Counted from the first letter of the stretch, positions 1 to 7,122 are shown. The stretch: 22,445 bases of DNA from an uncultured Eubacteriales bacterium (GCA_900542395.1 UQNM01000039.1:1-22445), one strand, 5' to 3'. The notes: a model not told the origin generated them from the sequence alone. A program made the numbers and translations.

Positions 1-171
1 ATCGGCATGCCCGTGCCCTCCATCGGCGAGCGCCTGCAGCAGGCGAAGGTCTACCTCGACACGCCGGAGCTGTTCGCGTGGACGCTGGTGATTGTGCTCA
101 TCAGCGTCGGCTTTGAAAAGCTGTTCATGGCGGCGCTGGGCGCGCTGGAGAGGAGGCTGACGCGGCTGTGA
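1..171 (+). CDS. ABC transporter permease, C-terminal fragment (SsuC/TauC-like)
   Basis: The open frame runs in from the left edge and ends in TGA at 169-171, so only the last 56 residues are present. What remains is one hydrophobic segment (about residues 27-48, around FAWTLVIVLISVGFEKLF) followed by a basic tail ending ALERRLTRL. This pattern is typical of the C-terminus of permeases for nitrate/sulfonate/taurine or thiamine-precursor importers of the SsuC/TauC type. The stop overlaps the GTG start of the ATPase gene (GTGA), so the two are translationally coupled subunits of one importer. Substrate cannot be determined because the binding protein and the permease core lie outside the window. 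Confidence 0.75.
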   Translation: MGMPVPSIGERLQQAKVYLDTPELFAWTLVIVLISVGFEKLFMAALGALERRLTRL

Positions 172-749
172 TCGCGATTGATAAGCTGTGCAAGGCCTTC
201 GGCGGCAAAGCCGTGCTGCAGGATTTCTCCTGCGCGCTGGAGGAGGGGCGCGTGACGGCGCTGATGGCGCCCTCCGGCGCGGGCAAGACGACGCTGCTGC
301 GCATCCTGCTGGGGCTGGAAACGGCGGACAGCGGCGAAATCACCGGCCTTTCGGGCAAACGGCTGGCGGCAGTCTTTCAGGAGGATCGGCTGCTGGATTT
401 TATGACCCCGGTGGATAACATCCGCCTGCCCGAGCCGAAGCTCGAGCGCGCCGTGATCCTGCGGGAGATGGCCGCGATGGGGCTGACGGGCTGCGAAAAC
501 CAGCCGGTGCGGGAGCTTTCCGGCGGCATGCGGCGGCGCGTGGCGATTCTGCGGGCGCTGCTCTGCGGCGCGGACGTGATTGCGCTGGACGAGCCGTTCA
601 AGGGGCTGGACGAGGCGACGCGGGCGCGCGTCATCGACGAAACGAAGCGGCTCTGCCGGGGGAAGACCGTGCTGATGGTCACGCACGAGGCGGCCGAGGC
701 GGAACGCATGGGCGCGAAAATCGTCGGCCTGCTTGACAGCAAAGGTTAA
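168..749 (+). CDS. ABC transporter ATP-binding protein (SsuB/TauB-like)
   Basis: This is the cytoplasmic ATPase that powers the importer whose permease ends just upstream. Visible motifs, numbered from the GTG start, are the Walker A loop APSGAGKT (34-41), a Q-loop in AVFQEDRL, the signature LSGGM (117-121), Walker B DVIALDE with D141/E142, a D-loop GLDE, and the switch histidine H173 in VTHEA. At 193 residues it is shorter than the roughly 250 of typical SsuB/TauB proteins; the shortfall is at the C-terminus, while the nucleotide-binding core is complete. The first Walker A glycine is replaced by alanine, a tolerated variation. The family resemblance (a Q-loop followed by a short helical domain, then the REL signature) suggests nitrate/sulfonate/taurine-type uptake. 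The substrate is not visible. Confidence 0.85.
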   Translation: MIAIDKLCKAFGGKAVLQDFSCALEEGRVTALMAPSGAGKTTLLRILLGLETADSGEITGLSGKRLAAVFQEDRLLDFMTPVDNIRLPEPKLERAVILREMAAMGLTGCENQPVRELSGGMRRRVAILRALLCGADVIALDEPFKGLDEATRARVIDETKRLCRGKTVLMVTHEAAEAERMGAKIVGLLDSKG

Positions 750-799
750 AAATGTTATGCTATGCCCTGCAAAATCAAGAAGAAAGAGGTGTGCCCTTT

Positions 800-1102
800 A
801 TGGAAAATATGAACATGGAAATCACGACGAGCGAGCATCGCGCCATCGTCTTTAAGATGAACCGCAAGCAGGCCGCCGCCGTCGCGCGCTATCTCAAGGA
901 ACATTCCGCGTCCCCGGAGACGATTTTCGCCGTGGATGTGGACACGATGGAGCTGATCGTGCAGGCCAAGAACGCCGACGAGGAGGATATCATCGTGCTC
1001 GACGGCGAGGAAGACGTGTTCGACGTGGAGGAAGAGGTCGTCGAGGAAAACGAAGAGGTCTGGGAGGCCATCGACGAGGCGCTCAGCAGCGACGAGGAAT
1101 AA
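800..1102 (+). CDS. Small acidic protein of unknown function
   Basis: I do not recognise this 100-residue protein. The start chosen is ATG 800, which has AGAAAGAGGT at 781-790 upstream; an in-frame ATG at 752 is possible but has no ribosome binding site and directly abuts the ATPase stop. The first half is mixed (TTSEHRAIVFKMNRKQAAAV is amphipathic and basic). The second half is strongly acidic, with runs of D/E broken by V and I, and it ends EALSSDEE. There is no signal peptide, membrane helix or cysteine. It lies 50 bases after the ABC ATPase and is followed at once by a rho-independent terminator, so it is probably the last gene of that transcript. A cytoplasmic binding or adaptor protein is possible but unproven. 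Confidence 0.65.
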   Translation: MENMNMEITTSEHRAIVFKMNRKQAAAVARYLKEHSASPETIFAVDVDTMELIVQAKNADEEDIIVLDGEEDVFDVEEEVVEENEEVWEAIDEALSSDEE

Positions 1103-1117
1103 TCCTGAATAAAATCC

Positions 1118-1142
1118 GGACGCGCAATGCGCGTCCGTTTTT
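1118..1142 (+). terminator. Rho-independent terminator
   Basis: A perfect 8-bp stem GGACGCGC (1118-1125) / GCGCGTCC (1129-1136) closes a three-base loop AAT and is followed by GTTTTT. It ends the ABC/acidic-protein transcript. Its 3' arm and T-tract recur exactly at 1351-1371, after an inserted structured segment. Confidence 0.85.
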
Positions 1143-1371
1143 ATATGGCCGGTAAATGAGCAGATTCGAAATTATGCGAAAATTTCGATAACGGGCGCGC
1201 CTGCCTGACTCCTTCAGTCACGGCTACGCCGTGCCAGACCTTCGGCGTTCCGCTTGCCTGCCTCCCGCACAGCGGGCGGCAAGCTCTGCGCCCTCAAAGA
1301 GGGAGCTCTTTGGTCAGGTTATTTCCCGTCTAAGCGATAAGTCGTGCAACGCGCGTCCGTTTTTATATGGC
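1129..1371. repeat. Structured insertion flanked by a 21-bp direct repeat
   Basis: The 21 bases at 1129-1149 (terminator 3' arm, T-tract and following ATATGGC) recur identically at 1351-1371. Between them lie a copy of a dispersed repeat (1151-1201) and a hairpin cassette bounded by CCTGAC (1204-1209) and GTCAGG (1313-1318). Inside the cassette are three further hairpins: CACGGC/GCCGTG (1219-1233), GCTTGCC/GGCAAGC with an inner CCCGC/GCGGG (1252-1284), and CCCTC/GAGGG (1291-1303). No gene is supported between 1103 and 1455. The open frame that crosses part of the region is an upstream extension of the next gene without a ribosome binding site. The layout suggests one or more non-autonomous insertions into an old terminator. 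Confidence 0.7.
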
Positions 1372-1455
1372 GAAAAAAGCGCGGATTCCCCTTGCGGCGC
1401 GGTATATACGGCGGCTATTTTGGCCAAAGTAAGCCACGCAAGGAGGTTGATCCCA

Positions 1456-2964
1456 GTGAAAAAATGGTGCTTGATGGTTTTGGCCGCGCTGTGCCTGCTG
1501 ATTCCGACGGTCGGCTCGGCGCAGGGGCTGCCCGATTTTTTGCAGGCCGTTCAGACCGGACTGAGCGAGGGGCTTTCCGCGGGCTCGGCGGCGATGGAGA
1601 AGGATTTGACGCTCTCCGTCACCGCGTCGGATGCGCGCGTGGAGGCGGGACGGGACGTGACCCTCACGATTCGCGCCGAAAACCCGCGCCCGGCGGAGAC
1701 GAGCGTTGCGCTGACGCTGAGCCTGCCGGAGCGGCTGGCGGCGCAGGCGAACGAGGCGCTGGCGTGGGAAGCGGCGCTCCCGGCGGCCAAGATGGATGAA
1801 ACGGGCGCGCTCGTGCCGTCGGTGACGACGTTCACGCGCACGCTGACGCTGATGCCCGGCGGGGAAAGCGCGCAGGGCACGGTGACGGCGGAGATGAGCG
1901 TCGGCTCGCGGTTCTATCGCCAGAGCCTGCCGATGGCGCTGTGCGTGGCGGATATTTCGGCCAGGACGAGCGTGACGGGCGCGGAAAACGGGCGGCTGAC
2001 GGCCGGAAAGACGATGGCCTACGCGGTGGAGATCGCCAACGCGGGCACGGCGGAAAAAACCGTGCCGGTCGAGCTGATTCTGCCCGCGGACGTGACGCTT
2101 TCGGGCGACCTGCCGGAGGGCTTTACGCGCAGTCAGCGGCAGATTCGCGGCGAGGTGAAGGCGTCCGCCGCGGCGGGAGACGAGCCGTTTACGACGACGC
2201 TGGTTTTCCCGATGACGGTGAACGAGGACGCGCTGGACGGGGACGAGGACGCCATGCGCCTGCTGACGGGCGCGCTCCGGGTGGACGGTAAGCGGGTCGC
2301 GCTGCCGCGCGTGCAGCTCTGCGGCGCGAAGATCAGCGCGCGGCTGCTCCCGCAGACGGACAGCCTGAAAGCGGGCGAAACGATGGCGCTGCGCGTGGTG
2401 CTGGTCAACAGCGGTCTGGCCGGGGCGGACGTGCGGGTTTCCTGCGTGCTGCCGGAGGGGCTTTCGCTGGTGAAGGCCGAGGAGACGGGGACAGAGCCGG
2501 AGACAGAACCGGAAGAAGCGACGGGCGGCGAGGCGGAAAGCGCGCTGCCGCCGGAGGCGGACGACGGCCGCGGCGCAGACGCGGAGCCGGTGCTGGCGGA
2601 TGAGGAAACGCTGGCCGAGCCGGAGATTCGACAGGAGAACGGCGCGGCGGTCTTTTCCCTGCACATCGACGCGGCGGGGGAGGATGCGGCGACGCGCGTG
2701 GTGACGCTGCGCGTTCGCGCGGACGAGCCGCAGGAAAACATCAAAGAGCGCCTCCTGGGCGCGACGCTGGCCTGGCAGACCGACGCGGGCGAAACGCAGC
2801 TCGGCGAGGCGGCCTGTGTGCGCGTGTATCGGCCGGTGGTGTTCGGGCTGACGAAGGACGAGTGGATGGGGATTCTCTGGGCGGGGCTGCTGCTGGTGGT
2901 GACGGTGAGCTGCCTGTTCGCGGCGTTCAATTCGGAAAATAAGCGGGAAAAATATTGCGAATAA
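1456..2964 (+). CDS. Secreted, C-terminally membrane-anchored protein with repeated Ig-like (DUF11/CARDB-type) modules
   Basis: The start is GTG 1456, because AGGAGG lies at 1441-1446 and a signal peptide follows directly: VKKW, a hydrophobic core, and a probable cleavage site after GSA (residue 22). The 502-residue protein then shows three similar beta-rich modules. Each opens with an ARxxxxxxxxLxAGxxxxLxVxxxN pattern (VEAGRDVTLTIRAENPRPA, LTAGKTMAYAVEIANAGTA, LKAGETMALRVVLVNSGLA) and includes an LPxGxxL strand, as in DUF11/CARDB or COG1361-type domains. An acidic, proline-rich linker (around residues 350-395) interrupts the third module. A single transmembrane helix (about 473-491, ILWAGLLLVVTVSC) and a short charged tail NSENKREKYCE close the protein. 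It probably sits outside the membrane facing the envelope. No catalytic motif is visible and the function is unknown. Confidence 0.75.
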   Translation: MKKWCLMVLAALCLLIPTVGSAQGLPDFLQAVQTGLSEGLSAGSAAMEKDLTLSVTASDARVEAGRDVTLTIRAENPRPAETSVALTLSLPERLAAQANEALAWEAALPAAKMDETGALVPSVTTFTRTLTLMPGGESAQGTVTAEMSVGSRFYRQSLPMALCVADISARTSVTGAENGRLTAGKTMAYAVEIANAGTAEKTVPVELILPADVTLSGDLPEGFTRSQRQIRGEVKASAAAGDEPFTTTLVFPMTVNEDALDGDEDAMRLLTGALRVDGKRVALPRVQLCGAKISARLLPQTDSLKAGETMALRVVLVNSGLAGADVRVSCVLPEGLSLVKAEETGTEPETEPEEATGGEAESALPPEADDGRGADAEPVLADEETLAEPEIRQENGAAVFSLHIDAAGEDAATRVVTLRVRADEPQENIKERLLGATLAWQTDAGETQLGEAACVRVYRPVVFGLTKDEWMGILWAGLLLVVTVSCLFAAFNSENKREKYCE

Positions 2965-2967
2965 TCA

Positions 2968-3130
2968 TTGAGCAAAAAAGCGAACGTCGCGTAAAAAGCG
3001 GGCGCGCAATGCGCGCCCCTGCGGGTACGGCGGCACAATGGTAGAGTTGCTTTTTTCGCAACGTTGTAGGGGCGCGCATCGCGCGCCCGTCATCGAAATT
3101 TGTGCAAAATTCCGGACTTGTCCATTTACC
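2968..3130. repeat. Palindromic dispersed repeat between convergent genes
   Basis: The whole gap between the convergent genes is a nested palindrome. It opens with TTGAGCAAA (2968-2976) and ends with TTGTCCATTTACC (3118-3130). Two strong hairpins lie inside: GGGCGCGC/GCGCGCCC (3000-3018, loop AAT) and the same 8-bp arms at 3070-3088 (loop ATC). Between them is a GTTGC/GCAAC hairpin with a T-rich loop (about 3045-3061). Read on the minus strand, 3127 down to about 3070 aligns base for base over much of its length with 1153-1201 and 9421-9468, so this is one copy of a repeat family. It may also help terminate the upstream plus-strand gene. Confidence 0.75.
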
Positions 3131-3139
3131 GCCGCCAAC

Positions 3140-3175
3140 AAAAACGGGGCTGCCAAGTTGAACTTGACAGCCCTG
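3140..3175 (-). terminator. Rho-independent terminator of the oligoendopeptidase gene
   Basis: On the minus strand a stem of about 13-15 bp, AGGGCTGTCAAGTT paired with AACTTGGCAGCCCC (one wobble, one mismatch near the base), is followed by TTTTT (3144-3140). It lies 21 bases after the stop codon at 3197-3199. Confidence 0.85.
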
Positions 3176-3196
3176 TTTCGTATGAAAAGCAAACGC

Positions 3197-4966
3197 TTAT
3201 TTCGCGGCGGTTTCCTGATTGGCCAGCTCGACGAAGCGGCGAACCTGAACCAGAACGCTCTCCACGGCGCTGCGCCAGAAGTCCGGCGTGGTCACGTCGA
3301 TGCCGACGCTCGCGGTGACGTTGGCGATGGTGTCGCTGCCGAAGCGGGAGAGCAGGTCGCAGTAGACCGGCACAAACGCCTCGCCTTCCTGCTCGTAGCG
3401 CGCATACAGGCCGCGCGCGAACAGGCCGCCGAAGGCATACGGGAAGTTGTAGAAGTGCACGTTCGGGGAGTAATAGTGGCTCTTGCACGCCCACATATAC
3501 GGATGGCGGAAGGCCGGATCGAGGCCGTCGCCGTAGCTCTGATCCTGCGCCCAGAGCATGGTTTCCTTCAATTCGTCCACATCCAGCGCGTGATCGGCCT
3601 GCGCGGCGACGACCTTCTGCTCGAACAGGAAGCGGGAATAGATATCCACCATCGTCTGCGTCTGCTCGACGAGGCAGGAATCCAGCAGCGTCAGCTCTTC
3701 CTCCGGCGTGGCGTCCTTGAGAAGCTGCGCGATGAGGAGCGTCTCGTTGAAGGTGGAGGCGGTTTCGGCCAGCGGCATCGGCGTGTCGTTCATCATCAGC
3801 GGCTTGTGGCGCAGCATGCGGTTGTTGAACGCATGCCCCAGCTCGTGCGCCAGCGTGCTCACGTCGGAGGCGCTGCCCGCGAAGTTGGTCATCACGCGGC
3901 TGATGTTCTTCTCGTAATAACCGGCGCAGAACGCGCCGCCGCTCTTGCCCTCGCGCGGGTACATGTCGATCCAGCCCTCGTCAAACGCGGCGCGCATCAT
4001 GTCGCCCATCTCCGGGCAGAAGCGGCCGAACAGGTCGAGCAGCAGCGCGCGCGCCTCCTCGACGGTGTGGGTGCGGCTGGCGTGGCCGACCGGGGCGAAG
4101 AGATCGTAGAACGGCAGGCCGTTCTCGTGGCCGAGCAGGCGGCCCTTCGCCTTGAAATACTCGCGCAGCTCCGGCAGCGCCTCGCGGATGGCCGTCCACA
4201 TTGCGTCGAGCGTCTTTTCATCCATGCGGAAGTGGGCGAGCGACATATCCAGCACGCCCTTGTAGCCGCGCAGCTTCGCCATGGTTTCGCCCTCGGCCTT
4301 GATGCTGTTGAGGCAGTAGCTCATCGGGATTTCGAGCTTCTTGTACGAGGCCAGCTCGGCGTCGTAGGCCTTGCGGCGCACGTCGGCGTCCGCGTCGTAG
4401 GCCATCGCGCGGGCGGCGGAAAGCGGAATCGCCTTGCCGTCGTAATCGACCGTCAGCGTCGCGTCCAGCTTGTCGCGAAGCTGGGAGAACGCCTGCCCGC
4501 CGGAAAGCTGCATCTTCATCACCGGCTCTTCGAGGGCTTCCGGAAGCTGATGCTTGGCGTTTTCGGCCATCTCCAGCAGTGCGAAGGCGCGGGCGGAGAG
4601 CGTTTCGTTCGAATGAACCAGCTCGCTCAGGTTCTCCAGCTTGGAGAGATAGCGACCCAGCGCGTTGTTCGCCTGCTCCATCAGCATGGCGGAGCGCATC
4701 AGCGGCGCCATCGCGGCGTTGGCGGGCTTGTTCTGGGCGTCCACGGAAAGCGTCAGCTCGACCATCAGCATCAGGCGCTCAAAGGTCATGCCCAGCGCTT
4801 CGACTTGGCCGACCAGCGCGGTCAGCTTGGCGGCCTCGTCCTCGCCCGGCGCGGCGACGGCCTCGGTCAGCGCGGCGATGGACGCATCCAGCCCGCCCAG
4901 ATCCGCCTTAAACGCAGGATCGTCAAAATCCTTGTAAAAAACGGTCAAATCCCAATTCGTCTTCAT
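3197..4966 (-). CDS. pepF: M3 family oligoendopeptidase (PepF-type)
   Basis: This is a 589-residue cytoplasmic zinc metallopeptidase that cleaves short peptides, the usual size for the PepF/M3B family. The N-terminus MKTNWDLTVFYKDFDDPAF matches the start of this family, followed by a long helical region. The zinc motif HELGH is at residues 374-378 (bases 3833-3847), and the third ligand is probably E401 in PLAETASTFNE. Further family signatures are GYYEKNISRVMTNF just before the zinc site and PYAFGGLFARGLYARY near the C-terminus. GGAGGA lies 8 bases before the ATG. It is a single-gene transcript with its own promoter (5023-5051) and terminator (3140-3175). The likely role is turnover of imported or intracellular oligopeptides. 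Confidence 0.95.
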   Translation of the reverse strand: MKTNWDLTVFYKDFDDPAFKADLGGLDASIAALTEAVAAPGEDEAAKLTALVGQVEALGMTFERLMLMVELTLSVDAQNKPANAAMAPLMRSAMLMEQANNALGRYLSKLENLSELVHSNETLSARAFALLEMAENAKHQLPEALEEPVMKMQLSGGQAFSQLRDKLDATLTVDYDGKAIPLSAARAMAYDADADVRRKAYDAELASYKKLEIPMSYCLNSIKAEGETMAKLRGYKGVLDMSLAHFRMDEKTLDAMWTAIREALPELREYFKAKGRLLGHENGLPFYDLFAPVGHASRTHTVEEARALLLDLFGRFCPEMGDMMRAAFDEGWIDMYPREGKSGGAFCAGYYEKNISRVMTNFAGSASDVSTLAHELGHAFNNRMLRHKPLMMNDTPMPLAETASTFNETLLIAQLLKDATPEEELTLLDSCLVEQTQTMVDIYSRFLFEQKVVAAQADHALDVDELKETMLWAQDQSYGDGLDPAFRHPYMWACKSHYYSPNVHFYNFPYAFGGLFARGLYARYEQEGEAFVPVYCDLLSRFGSDTIANVTASVGIDVTTPDFWRSAVESVLVQVRRFVELANQETAAK

Positions 4967-4987
4967 GGTGTTCCTCCGTTCAGCCTT

Positions 4988-5010
4988 CGGGCGTCGTCGC
5001 CCGTTTTTTT
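4988..5010 (+). terminator. Terminator-like hairpin pointing rightward inside the pepF leader
   Basis: CGGGCG (4988-4993), loop TCGT, CGCCCG (4998-5003), then seven T residues (5004-5010). The T-tract is on the plus strand, but no plus-strand gene precedes it; it lies in the 5' leader of the minus-strand pepF. It would stop rightward antisense transcription coming out of pepF before it reaches the phosphohexomutase promoter. Confidence 0.6.
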
Positions 5011-5022
5011 GCCTGTGCCTCC

Positions 5023-5051
5023 ATTATAATCTCTTTAGCGCCGAAGGACAA
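5023..5051 (-). promoter_or_regulatory. Promoter of pepF
   Basis: On the minus strand there is a perfect -10 TATAAT (5028-5023) and a -35-like TTGTCC (5051-5046), separated by 17 bases. Transcription would start about 45 bases before the pepF ATG. Confidence 0.7.
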
Positions 5052-5103
5052 GGAAAAAACCACAAAAGCTGGATGAAAATCGAGCAGATTGGCAAAATTC
5101 CTC

Positions 5104-5132
5104 TTTCAAAATCGTGTACTCTGCATTATAAT
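5104..5132 (+). promoter_or_regulatory. Promoter of the phosphohexomutase gene
   Basis: A perfect -10 TATAAT is at 5127-5132. The best -35 at 17-base spacing is the weak TTTCAA (5104-5109), so an activator or a strong -10 alone may carry it. It is back to back with the pepF promoter. Confidence 0.6.
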
Positions 5133-5135
5133 TGA

Positions 5136-5166
5136 GGGGAAGGCTTCTGTCCCCGCGCAGGCGGGG
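5136..5166 (+). promoter_or_regulatory. Leader with two mutually exclusive hairpins
   Basis: In the untranslated leader, GGGGA (5136-5140) can pair with TCCCC (5150-5154). Alternatively CCCCGC (5151-5156) can pair with GCGGGG (5161-5166). Both use the same CCCC, so only one can form at a time. There is no T-run and no known riboswitch consensus. Confidence 0.35.
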
Positions 5167-5204
5167 GAGAAAAAGCATTACAGACGAGACGGAGGATGAA
5201 AACC

Positions 5205-6929
5205 ATGACGTATCGTGAAGCATACGAAACCTGGCTCAAGGAATTTGCCGACGACCGGGCGACCGTCGATGAGCTGAAGGCCATCGCGGGCGATGAAAAG
5301 GAAATCGAGGATCGTTTTTATACCGAGCTGTCCTTCGGCACGGCGGGCATGCGCGGCGTGCTCGGCGCGGGCACGAACCGCATGAACCTGTACAACGTTC
5401 GCCGCGCGACCAAGGGCTTTGCCGATTACATCAACAGCCAGAACCCGGAATACCGCCAGCGCGGCGTGGTCATCGCGTATGATTCCCGCCGGATGAGCCC
5501 GGAGTTCGCGAAGGCTTCCGCGCTCGTGCTCTGCCACGAGGGCATCCACGTGTATCTGTTCGACGAGCTGCGCCCGGTGCCGGTTCTCTCCTACGCGGTG
5601 CGCCATCTGCACGCCATCGCGGGCATCGTCATCACCGCCAGCCACAACCCGCCGCAGTATAACGGTTACAAGGTCTATTGGGAGGACGGCGCGCAGATGC
5701 CGCCGGAGTATGCCGATCAGGTGCTCGCGCGCATCCGCGCCAACCGCTACGAGGACGCGGTGGAGATGGACGAGGCCGAGGCGAAGGCGAAGGGGCTGCT
5801 GCAAATCATCGGCAGCAAGGAAGTGGACGACGACTACATCGCGCAGGTCAAGACGCTGTCCGTCCAGCCCGAGCTGATGAAGACCGCGGGCAAGGCGCTC
5901 AAGATCGTCTATACGCCGCTGCACGGCTCCGGCAACAAGCCCGTCCGCCGCATCCTCAAGGAGATCGGCATTGAGAATGTCTCCGTCGTCAAGGAGCAGG
6001 AGCTGCCCGATCCGAATTTCTCCACCGTCAAGGTGCCCAACCCGGAGGATCCGGCGGCGTTCACGCTGGCCATGAAGCTGGCCGACGAGGTGGGCGCGGA
6101 CTGCATCTTCGGCACGGATCCGGACTGCGACCGCGTGGGCATCGCCGTCAAGGACGACGCGGGCAAGTATTACCTGATGACTGGCAACCAGATCGGCTGC
6201 GTGCTGCTGTATTACATCCTCAAGAGCCGCAAGGCGCTGGGCAACCTCCCGGCGGACGGCGCGGTGGTCAAGTCCGTCGTCTCCACCGAGCTGGCGCGCA
6301 AGATCGCGGAGAGCTTCGGCCTCGTCTGCTTCAACACGCTGACGGGCTTCAAGTGGATCGCCGAGAAGATTCAGCAGTTTAAGGAGAAGGGCGACCACAC
6401 CTTCGTCTTCGGCTTTGAGGAGAGCTACGGCTTCCTGTCCTCCACCTTCGTGCGCGACAAGGACGGCGTGAACGCCTCCCTGCTGATTGCGGAGGCGGCC
6501 GCGTGGGCCAAGACGCAGGGCAAGACGCTCTACGACATCCTGCAGGAGATCTACAAGACCTACGGCTACTACGTCGAGAAGGTCGTTTCCGTCACCCTGC
6601 CGGGCAAGGACGGCGTGGCGAAGATGAAGGAGATTATGAAGAGCCTGCGCGAGAACCCGCCGAAGGAGCTGGCGGGCAAGAAGGTGCTGGCGGTTCGCGA
6701 TTACCTCGCCGATACCCGCACCGACTGCGACGGCCATGTGACCCCGGCCGGTCTGCCCAAGAGCGACGTGCTCTATTTCGAGCTGGTGGACGATGCGTGG
6801 GTCTGCATCCGCCCGTCCGGCACGGAGCCGAAGATCAAGCTCTACGTCAACACGAACGCCAAGCATCCGGAGGATTCCGCCAAGGAGAACGCCGAGCTGG
6901 TTGAAGCCTGCAAGGCGCTGATGGCGTAA
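5205..6929 (+). CDS. Alpha-phosphohexomutase (phosphoglucomutase/phosphomannomutase)
   Basis: This enzyme interconverts hexose 1- and 6-phosphates (probably glucose, possibly mannose) through a phosphoserine, linking glycolysis with nucleotide-sugar, glycogen and cell-envelope synthesis. The start is ATG 5205, because GGAGG at 5191-5195 is 9 bases upstream; the in-frame ATG at 5196 overlaps that site. In the 574-residue protein the four family loops are intact: active-site TASHNPPQYNGYKVY with Ser146, the metal-binding loop DPDCDR (D305, D307, D309), the sugar-binding loop GFEESYGF (403-410), and the phosphate-binding loop RPSGTEPKIKLYV (536-548). The early FGTAGMRG motif is typical of the long PgcA-type bacterial mutases. 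It is monocistronic. It would process glucose 6-phosphate made by the frl pathway downstream. Confidence 0.93.
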   Translation: MTYREAYETWLKEFADDRATVDELKAIAGDEKEIEDRFYTELSFGTAGMRGVLGAGTNRMNLYNVRRATKGFADYINSQNPEYRQRGVVIAYDSRRMSPEFAKASALVLCHEGIHVYLFDELRPVPVLSYAVRHLHAIAGIVITASHNPPQYNGYKVYWEDGAQMPPEYADQVLARIRANRYEDAVEMDEAEAKAKGLLQIIGSKEVDDDYIAQVKTLSVQPELMKTAGKALKIVYTPLHGSGNKPVRRILKEIGIENVSVVKEQELPDPNFSTVKVPNPEDPAAFTLAMKLADEVGADCIFGTDPDCDRVGIAVKDDAGKYYLMTGNQIGCVLLYYILKSRKALGNLPADGAVVKSVVSTELARKIAESFGLVCFNTLTGFKWIAEKIQQFKEKGDHTFVFGFEESYGFLSSTFVRDKDGVNASLLIAEAAAWAKTQGKTLYDILQEIYKTYGYYVEKVVSVTLPGKDGVAKMKEIMKSLRENPPKELAGKKVLAVRDYLADTRTDCDGHVTPAGLPKSDVLYFELVDDAWVCIRPSGTEPKIKLYVNTNAKHPEDSAKENAELVEACKALMA

Positions 6930-6954
6930 CGCCTTTCTATCTAAAAACAGCAGA

Positions 6955-7021
6955 GCGGACGCGCAATGCGCGCCTGCACGGCCGATTCGGCGTGCGGGGC
7001 GGGCGGAGCGCGTCCGTTTTT
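6955..7021 (+). terminator. Terminator of the phosphohexomutase gene, enlarged by an inner palindrome
   Basis: A 9-bp outer stem CGGACGCGC (6956-6964) / GCGCGTCCG (7008-7016) is followed by TTTTT (7017-7021). Instead of a short loop it contains a second hairpin, GCACG...CGTGC around GCCGATTCGGC (about 6976-6995), and a GC-rich stretch. The left half matches the simple terminator at 1118-1142 and its AAT loop, as if about 35 bases had been inserted between two copies of GCGCG. Confidence 0.75.
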
Positions 7022-7092
7022 GCGCCTGAGGCGGGGAAAAACAAAAACCCGAACGTTTTATAAAAGAATGGCGATAAAAATTCGGAAAAACG

Positions 7093-7122
7093 TTGAAATG
7101 AACCGCCCAAATGTGCTAAAAT
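7093..7122 (+). promoter_or_regulatory. Promoter of the NCS2 permease gene
   Basis: A -35 TTGAAA (7093-7098) and a -10 TAAAAT (7117-7122) are separated by 18 bases, about 50 bases before the start codon. The roughly 45-base leader shows no purine-riboswitch core. Confidence 0.65.

Noticed and set aside
1231..1455. 75-codon N-terminal extension of the Ig-like repeat protein
   Set aside because: It runs through the hairpin cassette, has no ribosome binding site, and a signal peptide begins at GTG 1456 right after AGGAGG.
3038..5029. 663-codon plus-strand open frame across the oligoendopeptidase gene
   Set aside because: It is antisense to a gene with intact HELGH and family motifs. Its start lies inside a palindromic repeat, and its composition is of the R/H/Q/A shadow type.
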